In this document: positions 25,668-33,933 of the stretch, one piece after another | Layout of the letters: every line of letters starts with the position of its first letter | Position numbering within the stretch: position 1 is the stretch's first letter | Source of the DNA: Bradyrhizobium sp. SZCCHNS1050 | Lineage (GTDB): Bacteria; Pseudomonadota; Alphaproteobacteria; Rhizobiales; Xanthobacteraceae | Reading direction: 5' to 3' | NCBI RefSeq assembly: GCF_032484785.1 | Contig: NZ_JAUETR010000001.1 | Location: 4,839,501 to 4,903,500 of the forward strand | DNA length: 64,000 nt | Notes under the pieces: model-generated | Databases searched by the model: none | Told to the model about the DNA's origin: nothing | The model's input: the letters and a program-made list of their open reading frames with translations, nothing else | Made by a program: the position numbers and the translations under genes

Positions 25668-26699
25668 TCAGGCTGCGCAAGCCCGCCGTCCGGCGAGGCC
25701 GTCAAGCGCGATCGAGCAGCAGGCATGCTCCTGCTCGACCGGCCGGCCGATGGCGCGGGCGAGAGCTACGATGCCGTCCGCGGGATAGGCGATACCATCA
25801 AATCCCGCCATGACGGCGTATGCGTCGGTCGTCAGCTTATGGCGGCCCGCGGGGCGGATACAGCCAAGTTGAACCGGTGCGTGACTGATGCGTTGCCGCG
25901 CGGCGACCAGCACCTTCGCCACGTCGTCGGTGGATATCGTGGCGAAGGGCCGATCCGGCGGCGCATAGATCGGAGTCACCACCACCAGGATCAACGCGGC
26001 AACCGGATGGCGCGAAACGATGTCCAGTGCGGTCGCTTCGCCGAGCAGCCGGCCATAGTGCAGACCGATGACGATGTGTGGCACGACCTGCATCTTGGTG
26101 CCCGAGAGCGCGGCGAGCGTCGCCTCGAAATCCGCGACAGGACGGTCGAGGTGATAGACTTCGCGGATCGTCTGCTCCGAGCCGATCACGTCGAGCATCG
26201 CGACGTCGACCCCGGCGGCCTCCATGGATCGGGCGCGCCGTTCGTCGAGCAACGCGGAATGGACGGCGATGCGCAGATGGGGAAAGTCGCGCTTGAGCCT
26301 TTCGATGGTCGGATAGAAGCGATCGTACGGAACCTCGTTGCGGCGGTTGGATCCGCCTGAGAGCAGGAACCCGCGCAGATCCTTGAGCAGAATGAAATCG
26401 CGCACCTTGCGGTCGAGTTCGTCCGGTGTCGTTGCCGCGATCATCGGCTCGAGGATCTTCGCCTGACAGTGATCGCAATTCAGCGCGCAAACGCCGCCCG
26501 TGATGGAAAAGGCAGGAAAACTCGCTTTGCCGCAGCCCTTGAGTTCCTCGCTGGCATAGGCGCGGAACGTCGGCGTGTAGAACCGCATCGGTCCGAGTGC
26601 GCGCTCGCGGGCTGCCGCCTCGAGTGCGTCGACGAGCTCGCGATCAAAACGCAGGTCGTCGAGCGGTTCGATCTCCTGCAGCTTCTCATACCACGCCAT
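25668..26699 (-). CDS. Radical-SAM lipoyl synthase component (LipS1/LipS2 type, probably LipS1)
   Basis: A 343-aa protein. The radical-SAM motif is C71-x3-C75-x2-C78 in GGVCALNCDHCQAKIL. An earlier Cys in LKGCGKASFPAFS and a Cys in QLGCIRPAGRH near the C-terminus are candidate ligands of a second cluster. It is the first gene of the operon that continues through lipT, the second radical-SAM gene and the fused ligase. An AT-rich palindrome sits just upstream at 26717-26734. Assignment as LipS1 rests on gene order recalled for sHdr clusters. Confidence 0.8.
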   Translation of the reverse strand: MAWYEKLQEIEPLDDLRFDRELVDALEAAARERALGPMRFYTPTFRAYASEELKGCGKASFPAFSITGGVCALNCDHCQAKILEPMIAATTPDELDRKVRDFILLKDLRGFLLSGGSNRRNEVPYDRFYPTIERLKRDFPHLRIAVHSALLDERRARSMEAAGVDVAMLDVIGSEQTIREVYHLDRPVADFEATLAALSGTKMQVVPHIVIGLHYGRLLGEATALDIVSRHPVAALILVVVTPIYAPPDRPFATISTDDVAKVLVAARQRISHAPVQLGCIRPAGRHKLTTDAYAVMAGFDGIAYPADGIVALARAIGRPVEQEHACCSIALDGLAGRRACAA

Positions 26700-26716
26700 T
26701 GCGTTCCTCGCTTTTC

Positions 26717-26734
26717 ATATGCGAAAAAACATAT
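26717..26734. promoter_or_regulatory. AT-rich palindrome, candidate operator
   Basis: ATATG-N8-CATAT with an A-rich centre (CGAAAAAA). It lies in the 71-bp gap between the divergent lip operon and the amidotransferase-like gene. The half-site spacing equals that of the ATTC-N8-GAAT site at 27547, so the same ArsR-type regulator may bind here. Confidence 0.45.
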
Positions 26735-26770
26735 ATATTGTAGGTCCGCCGTCGGCTTCGGCCGTCATTG

Positions 26771-27499
26771 ATGCCTCATCAGTCGTCGCGGTTCGCCATG
26801 AAGACACTCTGCGTCTTGCAGCATTTTGAGGCGGACTATCTCGGCTTGATGGAAGACCAGTTCGAAGGCCGCAACGTCGGCTTTCGCTATTGCCGGCCGT
26901 TTACGGCCGGAGGATCGATACCTGCGACGGCCGGGGATTTTGACGGCCTCGTTGTTCTTGGCGCCGGACCGCTCGGAGTCGTCAGCGGCAACCTGCTTCC
27001 GAGCCTTGGGCCCGAGTTGCGGTTGGTACAGGATTTCCTGGCGCGCGACCTGCCCGTCATCGGCATCGGAGCTGGCAGCTGCATAGTTGCAACCGCGTGC
27101 GGCGGCGGCACTCAGGAAGCTCCGCTCCGCTTCGTTGTGGAGACGGCCCGACGGGTCGATCCCGCGGCGCTCGGCGGTCATCTGCCGCAATCCTTTCCCG
27201 TCGCGATCTACATGCGCGATCGCCCGGTGCTGCCGGCCGATGCCCGTGTTCTCGCGATCGACGCTGCGGGGGAGCCGGCGGTGTTTCAGCTTCGTGATAA
27301 CTGCTTCGGGTTCCTCGGCCATCCCGGAATCAAGTCGGCCATGATCGAGGATCTGATCATGGAATCCGAAGAATGTCCTGATCGCACGGCGGAAACGCTC
27401 GCCGACCTGCGCGTGGTGCAGCGCGAGATCGCTGCGGCGCTCGGACCGCTGATGATTGGTTTGATCGAGTCGACGCATTTGATGCGGCCGCTCCCGTAG
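26771..27499 (+). CDS. Class I glutamine amidotransferase-like protein, nucleophile missing
   Basis: A 242-aa protein with the GATase1 flavodoxin-like layout: FDGLVVLGAGPLGV, then LPVIGIGAGSCIVATA, and FGFLGHPG near residue 190. In active enzymes the second segment reads GxCxG; here the nucleophilic Cys is Gly100, with C104 four residues on, and the usual HPE is HPG. Glutaminase activity is therefore unlikely. An internal Met at 26798 is an alternative start. Divergent from the lip operon and followed by the sHdr operon, it may be a binding or scaffold protein for that pathway. Confidence 0.75.
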   Translation: MPHQSSRFAMKTLCVLQHFEADYLGLMEDQFEGRNVGFRYCRPFTAGGSIPATAGDFDGLVVLGAGPLGVVSGNLLPSLGPELRLVQDFLARDLPVIGIGAGSCIVATACGGGTQEAPLRFVVETARRVDPAALGGHLPQSFPVAIYMRDRPVLPADARVLAIDAAGEPAVFQLRDNCFGFLGHPGIKSAMIEDLIMESEECPDRTAETLADLRVVQREIAAALGPLMIGLIESTHLMRPLP

Positions 27500-27546
27500 G
27501 ACCGTTCTCCCGAGCAACGAATTATTTTCTTCAGCCTATAGATGTC

Positions 27547-27562
27547 ATTCAAAAAATGGAAT
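27547..27562. promoter_or_regulatory. ATTC-N8-GAAT palindrome, SqrR-type operator
   Basis: ATTC AAAAAATG GAAT lies 197 bp upstream of the first gene of the sHdr operon. It matches the ATTC-N8-GAAT pattern reported for SqrR, and a SqrR-like gene with C41/C107 is 6 kb away. The link is inferred. Confidence 0.6.
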
Positions 27563-27643
27563 ATGTTTTGTGCGTTCGTCCGACGGATTGGATGAATTCG
27601 ATGTGAGCTTGTTGTTCACCCAGGACTTCGGTTCTTGGGCATG

Positions 27644-27657
27644 TTGATCTTCATCAA
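27644..27657. promoter_or_regulatory. FixK/FNR-type box upstream of the sHdr operon
   Basis: TTGATCTTCATCAA, a perfect TTGAT-N4-ATCAA palindrome centred 108 bp upstream of the dsrE start. Class II binding would place the transcription start near 27692, leaving a leader of about 65 nt. Confidence 0.75.
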
Positions 27658-27758
27658 CTCCAAGGTGATGCGCCTCAAGATAAACTTATTGTGCACGCTC
27701 GTGTGTCGATGTGCGTTGCGCACGCTCAATAGCAGATGATCGGGAGGACATCGTAAGA

Positions 27759-28139
27759 ATGGCCAAAAAGCTCATCATCATCATGGTCAATACCGATCCT
27801 CGCAACGGCGAGGAACTGGGCGCGCCGTTCTTCCAGGCCACCGTTGCCGCGGCGATGGACTACGAGGTGGAGGTCGTCTGTACCGCGACGTCGGGGCAGC
27901 TCATGAAAAAGGGCGTGGCAGAGAAGCTCGTGGTCAAGCCCGGGTCTCCGAAAACCGTCTATGACTTCATCAAGGACGCGCACGGAGCGGGAGTGAAGTT
28001 CTATTGCTGCTCTCCGAACCTCGATCTGTTCGACATGACCGAGCAGGACCTGATCCCTGAATGCGAGGGCATCGTCGGGGGTGCAAAGGTCATCGAAGAG
28101 GTGATGGAAAACGATAATGCCAAGGTGCTGACCTACTGA
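27759..28139 (+). CDS. DsrE-family sulfurtransferase (DsrE3-like)
   Basis: A 126-aa protein of DsrE/F fold: MAKKLIIIMVNTDPRNGEE start, then GVKFYCCSPNLDLFD with the candidate persulfide carrier Cys at C83/C84, and a third Cys at 41. It leads the sHdr operon, in the place where DsrE3C-type proteins are found, and would pass sulfane sulfur to or from TusA. GGGAGGA precedes the start by ten bases. It is 13 bp from shdrC1. Confidence 0.85.
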   Translation: MAKKLIIIMVNTDPRNGEELGAPFFQATVAAAMDYEVEVVCTATSGQLMKKGVAEKLVVKPGSPKTVYDFIKDAHGAGVKFYCCSPNLDLFDMTEQDLIPECEGIVGGAKVIEEVMENDNAKVLTY

Positions 28140-28152
28140 GGAGAGCCGCCAG

Positions 28153-28896
28153 ATGACGAGCGGAGCTTCAATCGAGCTGACCTCTATCGGCGACCCGGTC
28201 TCCGAGGCGCCGGTCGTTCCCTACGAGAAGCTGGAAGAGGTGTTCGACGACATTCGCTCGCACGTCCTCTACGATCATGAGCTGCATGGCTGTCTCAATT
28301 GCGGCATCTGCACCGCGACCTGTCCCTCGGCGCACTACTACGATTATTCACCCCGCGAGATCGTCCAGCTGCTGTGGACCGAAAATCTCGAAGGCATCTA
28401 CGACGCGATGCAGGAGAAGATCTGGTCCTGCGCGCAGTGCTACACCTGTGCGGCCCGCTGTCCGTTCGAAAATTCGCCGGGCGGGCTCGTCATGATCATG
28501 CGTGAGGTCGCGATCAAGCACGGCATGCAGTCGGCGAAGGATGTACTGCGACCGTTCTCGCGGGTGCTTCTGAAGGTCATTTCCACGGGAAACCAGCTCG
28601 CGCCGAACATGATCACGCGCGATGCGTTTCCCGACTGGGGCCCGAACGTCGCCAAGGTCGACGCCCCGCTCAATATCCTGCGTAAGGCCATTCCGGTCCC
28701 GACCATGCACACCATGGACACGGCCTGGGAGGTCAACCTGAAGACGTCCGTCGAACTCTACACCATTTGGGAGGCGACCGGCGTGCTCGATCAGCTCGAG
28801 ACGATCGACGAGAATTTGTTCGATGTCGTCAGTGACGTGATGGATGAGAAGCGCGAGGAGTACAACGAGTGGCTAGAAGAGCATCAGGAAGAATAG
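28153..28896 (+). CDS. shdrC1: Sulfur-oxidising Hdr-like subunit C1
   Basis: A 247-aa ferredoxin-like protein with two CxxCxxCxxxC clusters: C47/C50/C53/C57 (GCLNCGICTATCPS) and C93/C96/C99/C103 (WSCAQCYTCAARCPF). A helical C-terminal half follows. It matches HdrC and relays electrons between clusters of the cytoplasmic sHdr complex. The order C1-B1-A-hyp-C2-B2 that follows is that of sHdr clusters of sulfur oxidisers, not of methanogen HdrABC. Confidence 0.92.
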   Translation: MTSGASIELTSIGDPVSEAPVVPYEKLEEVFDDIRSHVLYDHELHGCLNCGICTATCPSAHYYDYSPREIVQLLWTENLEGIYDAMQEKIWSCAQCYTCAARCPFENSPGGLVMIMREVAIKHGMQSAKDVLRPFSRVLLKVISTGNQLAPNMITRDAFPDWGPNVAKVDAPLNILRKAIPVPTMHTMDTAWEVNLKTSVELYTIWEATGVLDQLETIDENLFDVVSDVMDEKREEYNEWLEEHQEE

Positions 28897-28958
28897 GCCG
28901 CTGAGATGACCACAACAGACGGCGAGATCAATCGCTGCGGTGGACGACGGAGGAAACG

Positions 28959-30332
28959 ATGGACGAAAAGCGCAGTGACAGTCAGTCGGCTTACGCCGGC
29001 TTTGGCGCGGAGTGGCGCCCTTCCAATCTGACGCCGGGCGAGGCGCAGACAGCGACGGCCTGGGTGGAAACCCGGATCGACCGTCGCTCGATGCTGACCA
29101 ACAAGGAGCGTGTCCACGACATCCGCGACGCGATGTGGGAGTTGGAGAAGGACGGCGAAATCGTCGTCCATCGGATCGACGAGCGCCACGAGCCGGTGGT
29201 GGCGCGCACGCTGTACGGCTGGGACAAGCGCATTCCCACCACCAACCTCTGGCAGCACAAGTCCTGCGGACAGTGCGGCAATATCCCCGGCTATCCGTCG
29301 AGCGTGATGTGGCTGATGAACCAGCTCGGCGTGCGCTATCTCGACGAGACCGATCAAACCTCTTGCACCGCCTGGAATTATCACGGCTCCGGGGTCGGCA
29401 ATGTCGTCAGTCTGGCCGCCGTCTTCCTGCGCAACTTCCACCAGGCATACATGTCGGCCAAGGCGCAGGGGCTGCCGGTCGGAACCTACTTCCCGCTGGT
29501 CCACTGTGGCACGTCGTTCGGCAATTACAAGGAGATGCGCATCTTCTTGATGCATTCGGCTGAACTGCGCGAGCAGGTGAAGAAGATTCTCGGCAAGCTG
29601 GGCCGCTTGGTCGACGGCAAGCTGCTGATCCCCGAGGAGATCGTGCACTATTCCGAATGGCTGCACGTCATGCGTCATCGCATCCGGGAGCGGCAGGTCA
29701 TAGACGTGAGCAGCCTTCGCGCCACCGTTCATCCGGCTTGTCACGTCTACAAGATGGTTCCGGAAGACGTGATCTATGACGACACCGTCATGGACGGCAA
29801 TCGCGTCGCGGTATCGACCGGCCTGATGCAGGCGCTGGGTGCACAGGTGATCGACTACTCCACCTGGTACGACTGCTGCGGCTTCGGTTTTCGTCATATC
29901 ATTGGCGAGCGTGAGTTCACCCGCTCCTTCGCCATCGACCGCAAGATCAGGGTCGCGGTCGAGGAGGCGCGGGCGGACGTCATGATCGGCCACGACACGG
30001 GTTGCATCACCACGCTCGACAAGAACCAGTGGATCGGCAAAGCCGTCGACAAGGTCTACGCGCTGCCAGTCATGGCCGATTGCCAGTTCGCGGCGCTCGC
30101 CCTCGGTGCGCATCCATACAAGCTCGCGCAGCTTCATTGGCACGCCTCGCCGTTCGAGGGGCTGCTCGAGAAGCTCGGCATCGACTGGCAGAAAGCCAAA
30201 GCCGAATTCGAGGCCTACCTCGATGAAGTGAAGGCCGGCCGCATCGAGACGCTCTACGACCCCAAACGCGCGATTACGTCGGGCCCAGGCTATGTCAAGC
30301 CGACGGCGACCTTGTCAGGAGCCGCATCATGA
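28959..30332 (+). CDS. shdrB1: Sulfur-oxidising Hdr-like subunit B1
   Basis: A 457-aa HdrB-like protein, longer than methanogen HdrB as usual for sHdrB1. A Cys pair occurs in KSCGQCGNIPGYP. The cysteine-rich domain near residues 300-350 has STWYDCCGFGF and GHDTGCITT. The presumed job is to carry the unusual iron-sulfur cluster at which the sulfur substrate is oxidised together with LbpA. ATGA overlap with shdrA indicates translational coupling. A 62-bp gap separates it from shdrC1. Confidence 0.9.
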   Translation: MDEKRSDSQSAYAGFGAEWRPSNLTPGEAQTATAWVETRIDRRSMLTNKERVHDIRDAMWELEKDGEIVVHRIDERHEPVVARTLYGWDKRIPTTNLWQHKSCGQCGNIPGYPSSVMWLMNQLGVRYLDETDQTSCTAWNYHGSGVGNVVSLAAVFLRNFHQAYMSAKAQGLPVGTYFPLVHCGTSFGNYKEMRIFLMHSAELREQVKKILGKLGRLVDGKLLIPEEIVHYSEWLHVMRHRIRERQVIDVSSLRATVHPACHVYKMVPEDVIYDDTVMDGNRVAVSTGLMQALGAQVIDYSTWYDCCGFGFRHIIGEREFTRSFAIDRKIRVAVEEARADVMIGHDTGCITTLDKNQWIGKAVDKVYALPVMADCQFAALALGAHPYKLAQLHWHASPFEGLLEKLGIDWQKAKAEFEAYLDEVKAGRIETLYDPKRAITSGPGYVKPTATLSGAAS

Positions 30333-31381
30333 CCCGTCCCGTTCTCATCGTTGGCGGTGGGCCGTCGGGGCTTTCCGCCGCACATGCGCTGGCCGCGGCC
30401 GGCCAGCGCGTCGTTCTCGTCGAGAAGGCGGAGCAGCTCGGCGGCGCGCCGATCCAGTCGGGCTATGCCAAGCTGGTGCCGTCCGGCGAATGGGCCAAGG
30501 ACGCCATCGGTGGCATGGTGCGCTGGGTCGAAACCGACAGCCGTATCGAGATCCGAAGGCGCGTCACGGTGAAGGCCTTCTCGGGCAGCCCAGGCGACTT
30601 TCGCGTGACGCTGTCGGATGGCACGGTGCTGGAGGCGGGGGCGGCGATCCTGTGCACCGGCTTCACGCATTTCGATTCCGTCAACAAGCCGGAATGGGGT
30701 TTCGGTACCTACCCTGATGTGGTCACGACGACCCAGGTCGAGCAGATGCTCTCCTCCGGCAGGGGCGTGCGCTGTCCGTCCGATGGACGCGAGCCGGAGC
30801 GGGTCGCGATCCTGCTATGTGTCGGCTCGCGCGACCGCCAGATCGGTCGCGAGTGGTGCTCTAAGATCTGCTGCACGGTCTCCGCCAACATTGCCATGGA
30901 GATCCGCGAGGCGATGCCACGGTGCAACGTGTATATCTACTACATGGATATCCGCACCTTCGGCCTCTACGAGGATCTCTACTACTGGGAAAGCCAGGAG
31001 AAGCACCGGGTCAAATACATCAAGGCGCGGATCGCCGAAGTGACATCGGACGGCAGGCGGTTGATCGTCAAGGGCGAGGACACGCTGGTGAAGCGGCCGA
31101 TCTCGATTCCGTTCGACATGGTGGTGCACGCCATTGGCATGGATCCCAATGTCGACAACATGACGTTGTCGGCGGTGTTCGACGTCAAACTGCAGAAGCA
31201 CGGCCATATCCAGAAGGCGTCGGTCTATTCCAACACATCGGCGACCTCGCGGCCCGGCGTCTTCGTCGCCGGCGCGGCGACCGGGCCCGAGACCATCGAC
31301 GATTCCATCGCGCAGGGCCAATCGGCGGCGATGGCCGCGCTGACCCTGGTCCGCGGCGCCATGATGGAAGCGGCCGAGTGA
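30329..31381 (+). CDS. shdrA: Sulfur-oxidising Hdr-like flavoprotein subunit A
   Basis: A 350-aa protein. The N-terminal FAD motif is LIVGGGPSGLSAAHALA. A cluster-binding region follows: LLCVGSRDRQIGREWCSKIC, ending in two adjacent Cys. The C-terminal FAD motif is GVFVAGAATGPETIDDSIAQG. The length equals known sHdrA (about 350 aa), which lacks the extra ferredoxin domains of methanogen HdrA. It overlaps shdrB1 by four bases and the next gene by one base (TGATG). Confidence 0.92.
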   Translation: MTRPVLIVGGGPSGLSAAHALAAAGQRVVLVEKAEQLGGAPIQSGYAKLVPSGEWAKDAIGGMVRWVETDSRIEIRRRVTVKAFSGSPGDFRVTLSDGTVLEAGAAILCTGFTHFDSVNKPEWGFGTYPDVVTTTQVEQMLSSGRGVRCPSDGREPERVAILLCVGSRDRQIGREWCSKICCTVSANIAMEIREAMPRCNVYIYYMDIRTFGLYEDLYYWESQEKHRVKYIKARIAEVTSDGRRLIVKGEDTLVKRPISIPFDMVVHAIGMDPNVDNMTLSAVFDVKLQKHGHIQKASVYSNTSATSRPGVFVAGAATGPETIDDSIAQGQSAAMAALTLVRGAMMEAAE

Positions 31382-32253
31382 TGTGGCCGATCGCCAGCCA
31401 TAGAGGCAAGGCGGTGGCCGAGCCGACGCGGCCGGTGCTTGATCTGTCCGGCCCCAGGCTGCGGCGGGCGTTCGAGAACCTCGTGGAATCCGCCGACGAC
31501 ACCGGTGGCGTCGAGCGTTATGTCGGAGCGCTCGCGCTCAAGGCCTCGCTGTTCGAGGAGGTGCTGGGCAAGGGGCGGGTCAGCGAGCTGACGGAGGCCG
31601 AATTCTGCGACCTCGCCACGTTCATCACGCCGGTGCGCCGGCGTGTGGGTGCGTGGCTCGGCCGCAACGGATTCGCGGTGATGCGCAGCAGGCTCGAGGC
31701 CCTGCTGCGCGGATGGTCCGACCTCGGCACCACCGACCAGCGCGTCGCCGCGTTCGTCACGAGCTTTCCAGCCGATCGCGAGCACCGCTGGTCGCGCGAT
31801 CTTGCCGCCGAGCTCCTTCATTTCACCGCGCCCGACCGCTATCCGCTGATGACGCGCTGGATGTGGGACGCCAGGGTCAATACCGGCGTGTTGCGCGAGA
31901 TATGGTACGACGAGGATGCCGAGGCCGGTACGATCGCCGTCGGCGACGGCCTCGCCACTTTCACGGTGCTACGCGAGGAGCTCGAAGGTTTCCTGCAGGC
32001 GAACGGTGTCTTCCGCGATCTGGCCTTCTACGTCGATCTGCTCTGCGCCCACACCTATGCAAATTATATCAACGACAAGGGCGGCCAGTTCCTGCACGCG
32101 GACTTCTGCGGCGGCTTCAAGGCAGACGCGATGGCACATACTCGGCGTCTCCTGGGACTCGATGCGGTCGATACCGAGTCGGGGCGCACCCGCCTGAAGC
32201 TGATCGATGGCAGGGCCTATGTGCTCGGGCAGCCCCGCCTGCTGAGCGAATGA
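31381..32253 (+). CDS. sHdr-associated conserved protein (hyp)
   Basis: A 290-aa protein between shdrA and shdrC2, the position always held by the conserved 'hyp' gene of shdr clusters. No cofactor motif is visible. The protein is soluble and helical, with landmarks such as FTAPDRYPLMTRWMWD and LLCAHTYANYINDKGGQFL. Its start ATG shares one base with the shdrA stop. Tight coupling suggests a structural subunit of the complex; biochemical role unknown. Confidence 0.85.
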   Translation: MWPIASHRGKAVAEPTRPVLDLSGPRLRRAFENLVESADDTGGVERYVGALALKASLFEEVLGKGRVSELTEAEFCDLATFITPVRRRVGAWLGRNGFAVMRSRLEALLRGWSDLGTTDQRVAAFVTSFPADREHRWSRDLAAELLHFTAPDRYPLMTRWMWDARVNTGVLREIWYDEDAEAGTIAVGDGLATFTVLREELEGFLQANGVFRDLAFYVDLLCAHTYANYINDKGGQFLHADFCGGFKADAMAHTRRLLGLDAVDTESGRTRLKLIDGRAYVLGQPRLLSE

Positions 32254-32263
32254 GGGAACATCC

Positions 32264-33010
32264 ATGCCGATTCACGAAAAATCGCTGATCCGGCCCGAGA
32301 ATCTCGTCACGCATGAGCACCTGGAAATCGATGGCGTCGATGTCTCCGGGCACTGGAGCACGTTCATCACCTCGCGCGCCATCACCGACTACAACGAGCA
32401 GATGCAGGAGGAGATCGCGGCGCTCCCGGGGGGCGAGTTCATCCACCGCTGCTGGCAATGCGGCTCATGCACCAACGCCTGCACGATCAACGCCGTGAAT
32501 CCCGACTTCAACCCGCGCTATTGGATCTACCTGATCCGCATGGGCTTCGAAAGCGAGCTGCTGCGTGACAAGGACATCATCTGGCAGTGCGTCTCCTGCA
32601 ACAAGTGCACCTATGCCTGTCCGCGCGACGTCAGTCCCGAAGGCGTGATGAAGGCCACGGCACATTGGCTGGAGCTGAAGGGCTATACGGAGAAGAAGCC
32701 GTCCACCGCGTTCGATGAGGTCTTCTCCGAGCAGGTCTTCGCCACCGGCAAGATCGAGGAAGGCCGCGTGTTGCGCCAGTTCTTCGCGCGGACCGGGCAG
32801 TCCCTGTCGCAGGGCTGGCTTGTCGAACTGATACGCAGTCTCGCCAGCCGATTGCCGGTCGGCCTCCTGGTGAAGTTGGGACTTGCCAGCGTGATCCGTC
32901 CCCGCACGCGCGGATGGCGGGGCGCCAGCCTCGCGATCGACGAGTATGTCCGTGAGTGCGAAGCAGCTGCCCGCAAGGCGCTTCGACTGGACGTTCAGGG
33001 AGCTGAGTGA
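32264..33010 (+). CDS. shdrC2: Sulfur-oxidising Hdr-like subunit C2
   Basis: A 248-aa protein with two [4Fe-4S] motifs, C63/C66/C69/C73 (HRCWQCGSCTNACT) and C109/C112/C115/C119 (WQCVSCNKCTYACP). Its partner is shdrB2, with which it overlaps by one base (TGATG). The second C-B pair distinguishes sHdr from simple HdrCB. Confidence 0.92.
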   Translation: MPIHEKSLIRPENLVTHEHLEIDGVDVSGHWSTFITSRAITDYNEQMQEEIAALPGGEFIHRCWQCGSCTNACTINAVNPDFNPRYWIYLIRMGFESELLRDKDIIWQCVSCNKCTYACPRDVSPEGVMKATAHWLELKGYTEKKPSTAFDEVFSEQVFATGKIEEGRVLRQFFARTGQSLSQGWLVELIRSLASRLPVGLLVKLGLASVIRPRTRGWRGASLAIDEYVRECEAAARKALRLDVQGAE

Positions 33011-33933
33011 TGAGCGACAAACACAAGCAGGTCGCCTACTATCCGGGCTGCGCGCTCGAAGGAACCGGGCACGCCTACAACCGCTCGACCAAGGAGGTCG
33101 GCAAGGCACTCGGCCTCGATCTGGTCGAGCTCAAGAACTGGAACTGCTGCGGCGCCATGGAGGTCAAGAACATCGATCCCAAGCTGCAGACCTATCTGTC
33201 GGCCCGCAACCTCTCGATCGCCGATGCGATGGGGTTCGATACCGTGATGGCGCCGTGCAATGGCTGCTATCACAATCTCAAGAAGGCCGAATACGACCTC
33301 GCCAAGGATCCCCCGTCGCGCGAGGTGACGGACCGACTGTCGCGCAAGGCCGGCCACGCGACCTACGAAGCCGGCAAGGTCACGACCATTCACGCGCTCG
33401 ACTGGATCAAGGAATCGGTCGGCGAACAAGGCCTCAAGGCACGCGTGAAGAACTCGCTCAAGGGCCTGAAGGTCGCCAACTACTATGGCTGCATGTACAC
33501 GCGGCCGCGTCACATCTTTCCGGAAAAGGACAAGGGGCCCGGCTCGGAATCGACCTCCAAGCCCCATTTCATGGACGACCTGCTGGCCGCGGCGGGGGCC
33601 GAAAATGTCGAGTACCCCCTCAAGACGGCATGCTGTGGCGGCGCTCACACGCTGTCCGACAGTGACACCTCGACCAAGCTCGTTCTCAACCTGCTCACGA
33701 CGGCCGAGGCCTGCGGCGCGGACGTGATCGCCACCGAATGCCCGACCTGCCACACCGGGCTCGAAATGCATCAGGTGCGCGCCGAAAAGGTCTTCGGCCG
33801 CAAGACGAGCGTCAAGATCCTGTACTTCACCCAGCTCCTCGGCATGGCGCTCGGGCTGTCGGCGCGCAGGGTCGGCGTGCAGGAGAACTTCTCGGATTCG
33901 ACCGGTCTGTTGCGTGCACGGGGGCTCGGCTGA
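33010..33933 (+). CDS. shdrB2: Sulfur-oxidising Hdr-like subunit B2
   Basis: A 307-aa protein with two complete cysteine-rich (CCG) domains: NWNCCGAMEV with APCNGCYHN, and TACCGGAHTL with TECPTCHTG. This is the double CX31-39CCX35-36CXXC pattern that binds the non-cubane cluster pair of HdrB. It begins on the base that ends shdrC2 and ends on the base that starts the next gene. It is expected to be a catalytic core of the complex. Confidence 0.92.
   Translation: MSDKHKQVAYYPGCALEGTGHAYNRSTKEVGKALGLDLVELKNWNCCGAMEVKNIDPKLQTYLSARNLSIADAMGFDTVMAPCNGCYHNLKKAEYDLAKDPPSREVTDRLSRKAGHATYEAGKVTTIHALDWIKESVGEQGLKARVKNSLKGLKVANYYGCMYTRPRHIFPEKDKGPGSESTSKPHFMDDLLAAAGAENVEYPLKTACCGGAHTLSDSDTSTKLVLNLLTTAEACGADVIATECPTCHTGLEMHQVRAEKVFGRKTSVKILYFTQLLGMALGLSARRVGVQENFSDSTGLLRARGLG

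Noticed and set aside
27959..28139. Possible sigma-54 promoter near the sHdr operon
   Set aside because: No GG-N10-GC element of good quality at suitable distance was found upstream of dsrE.
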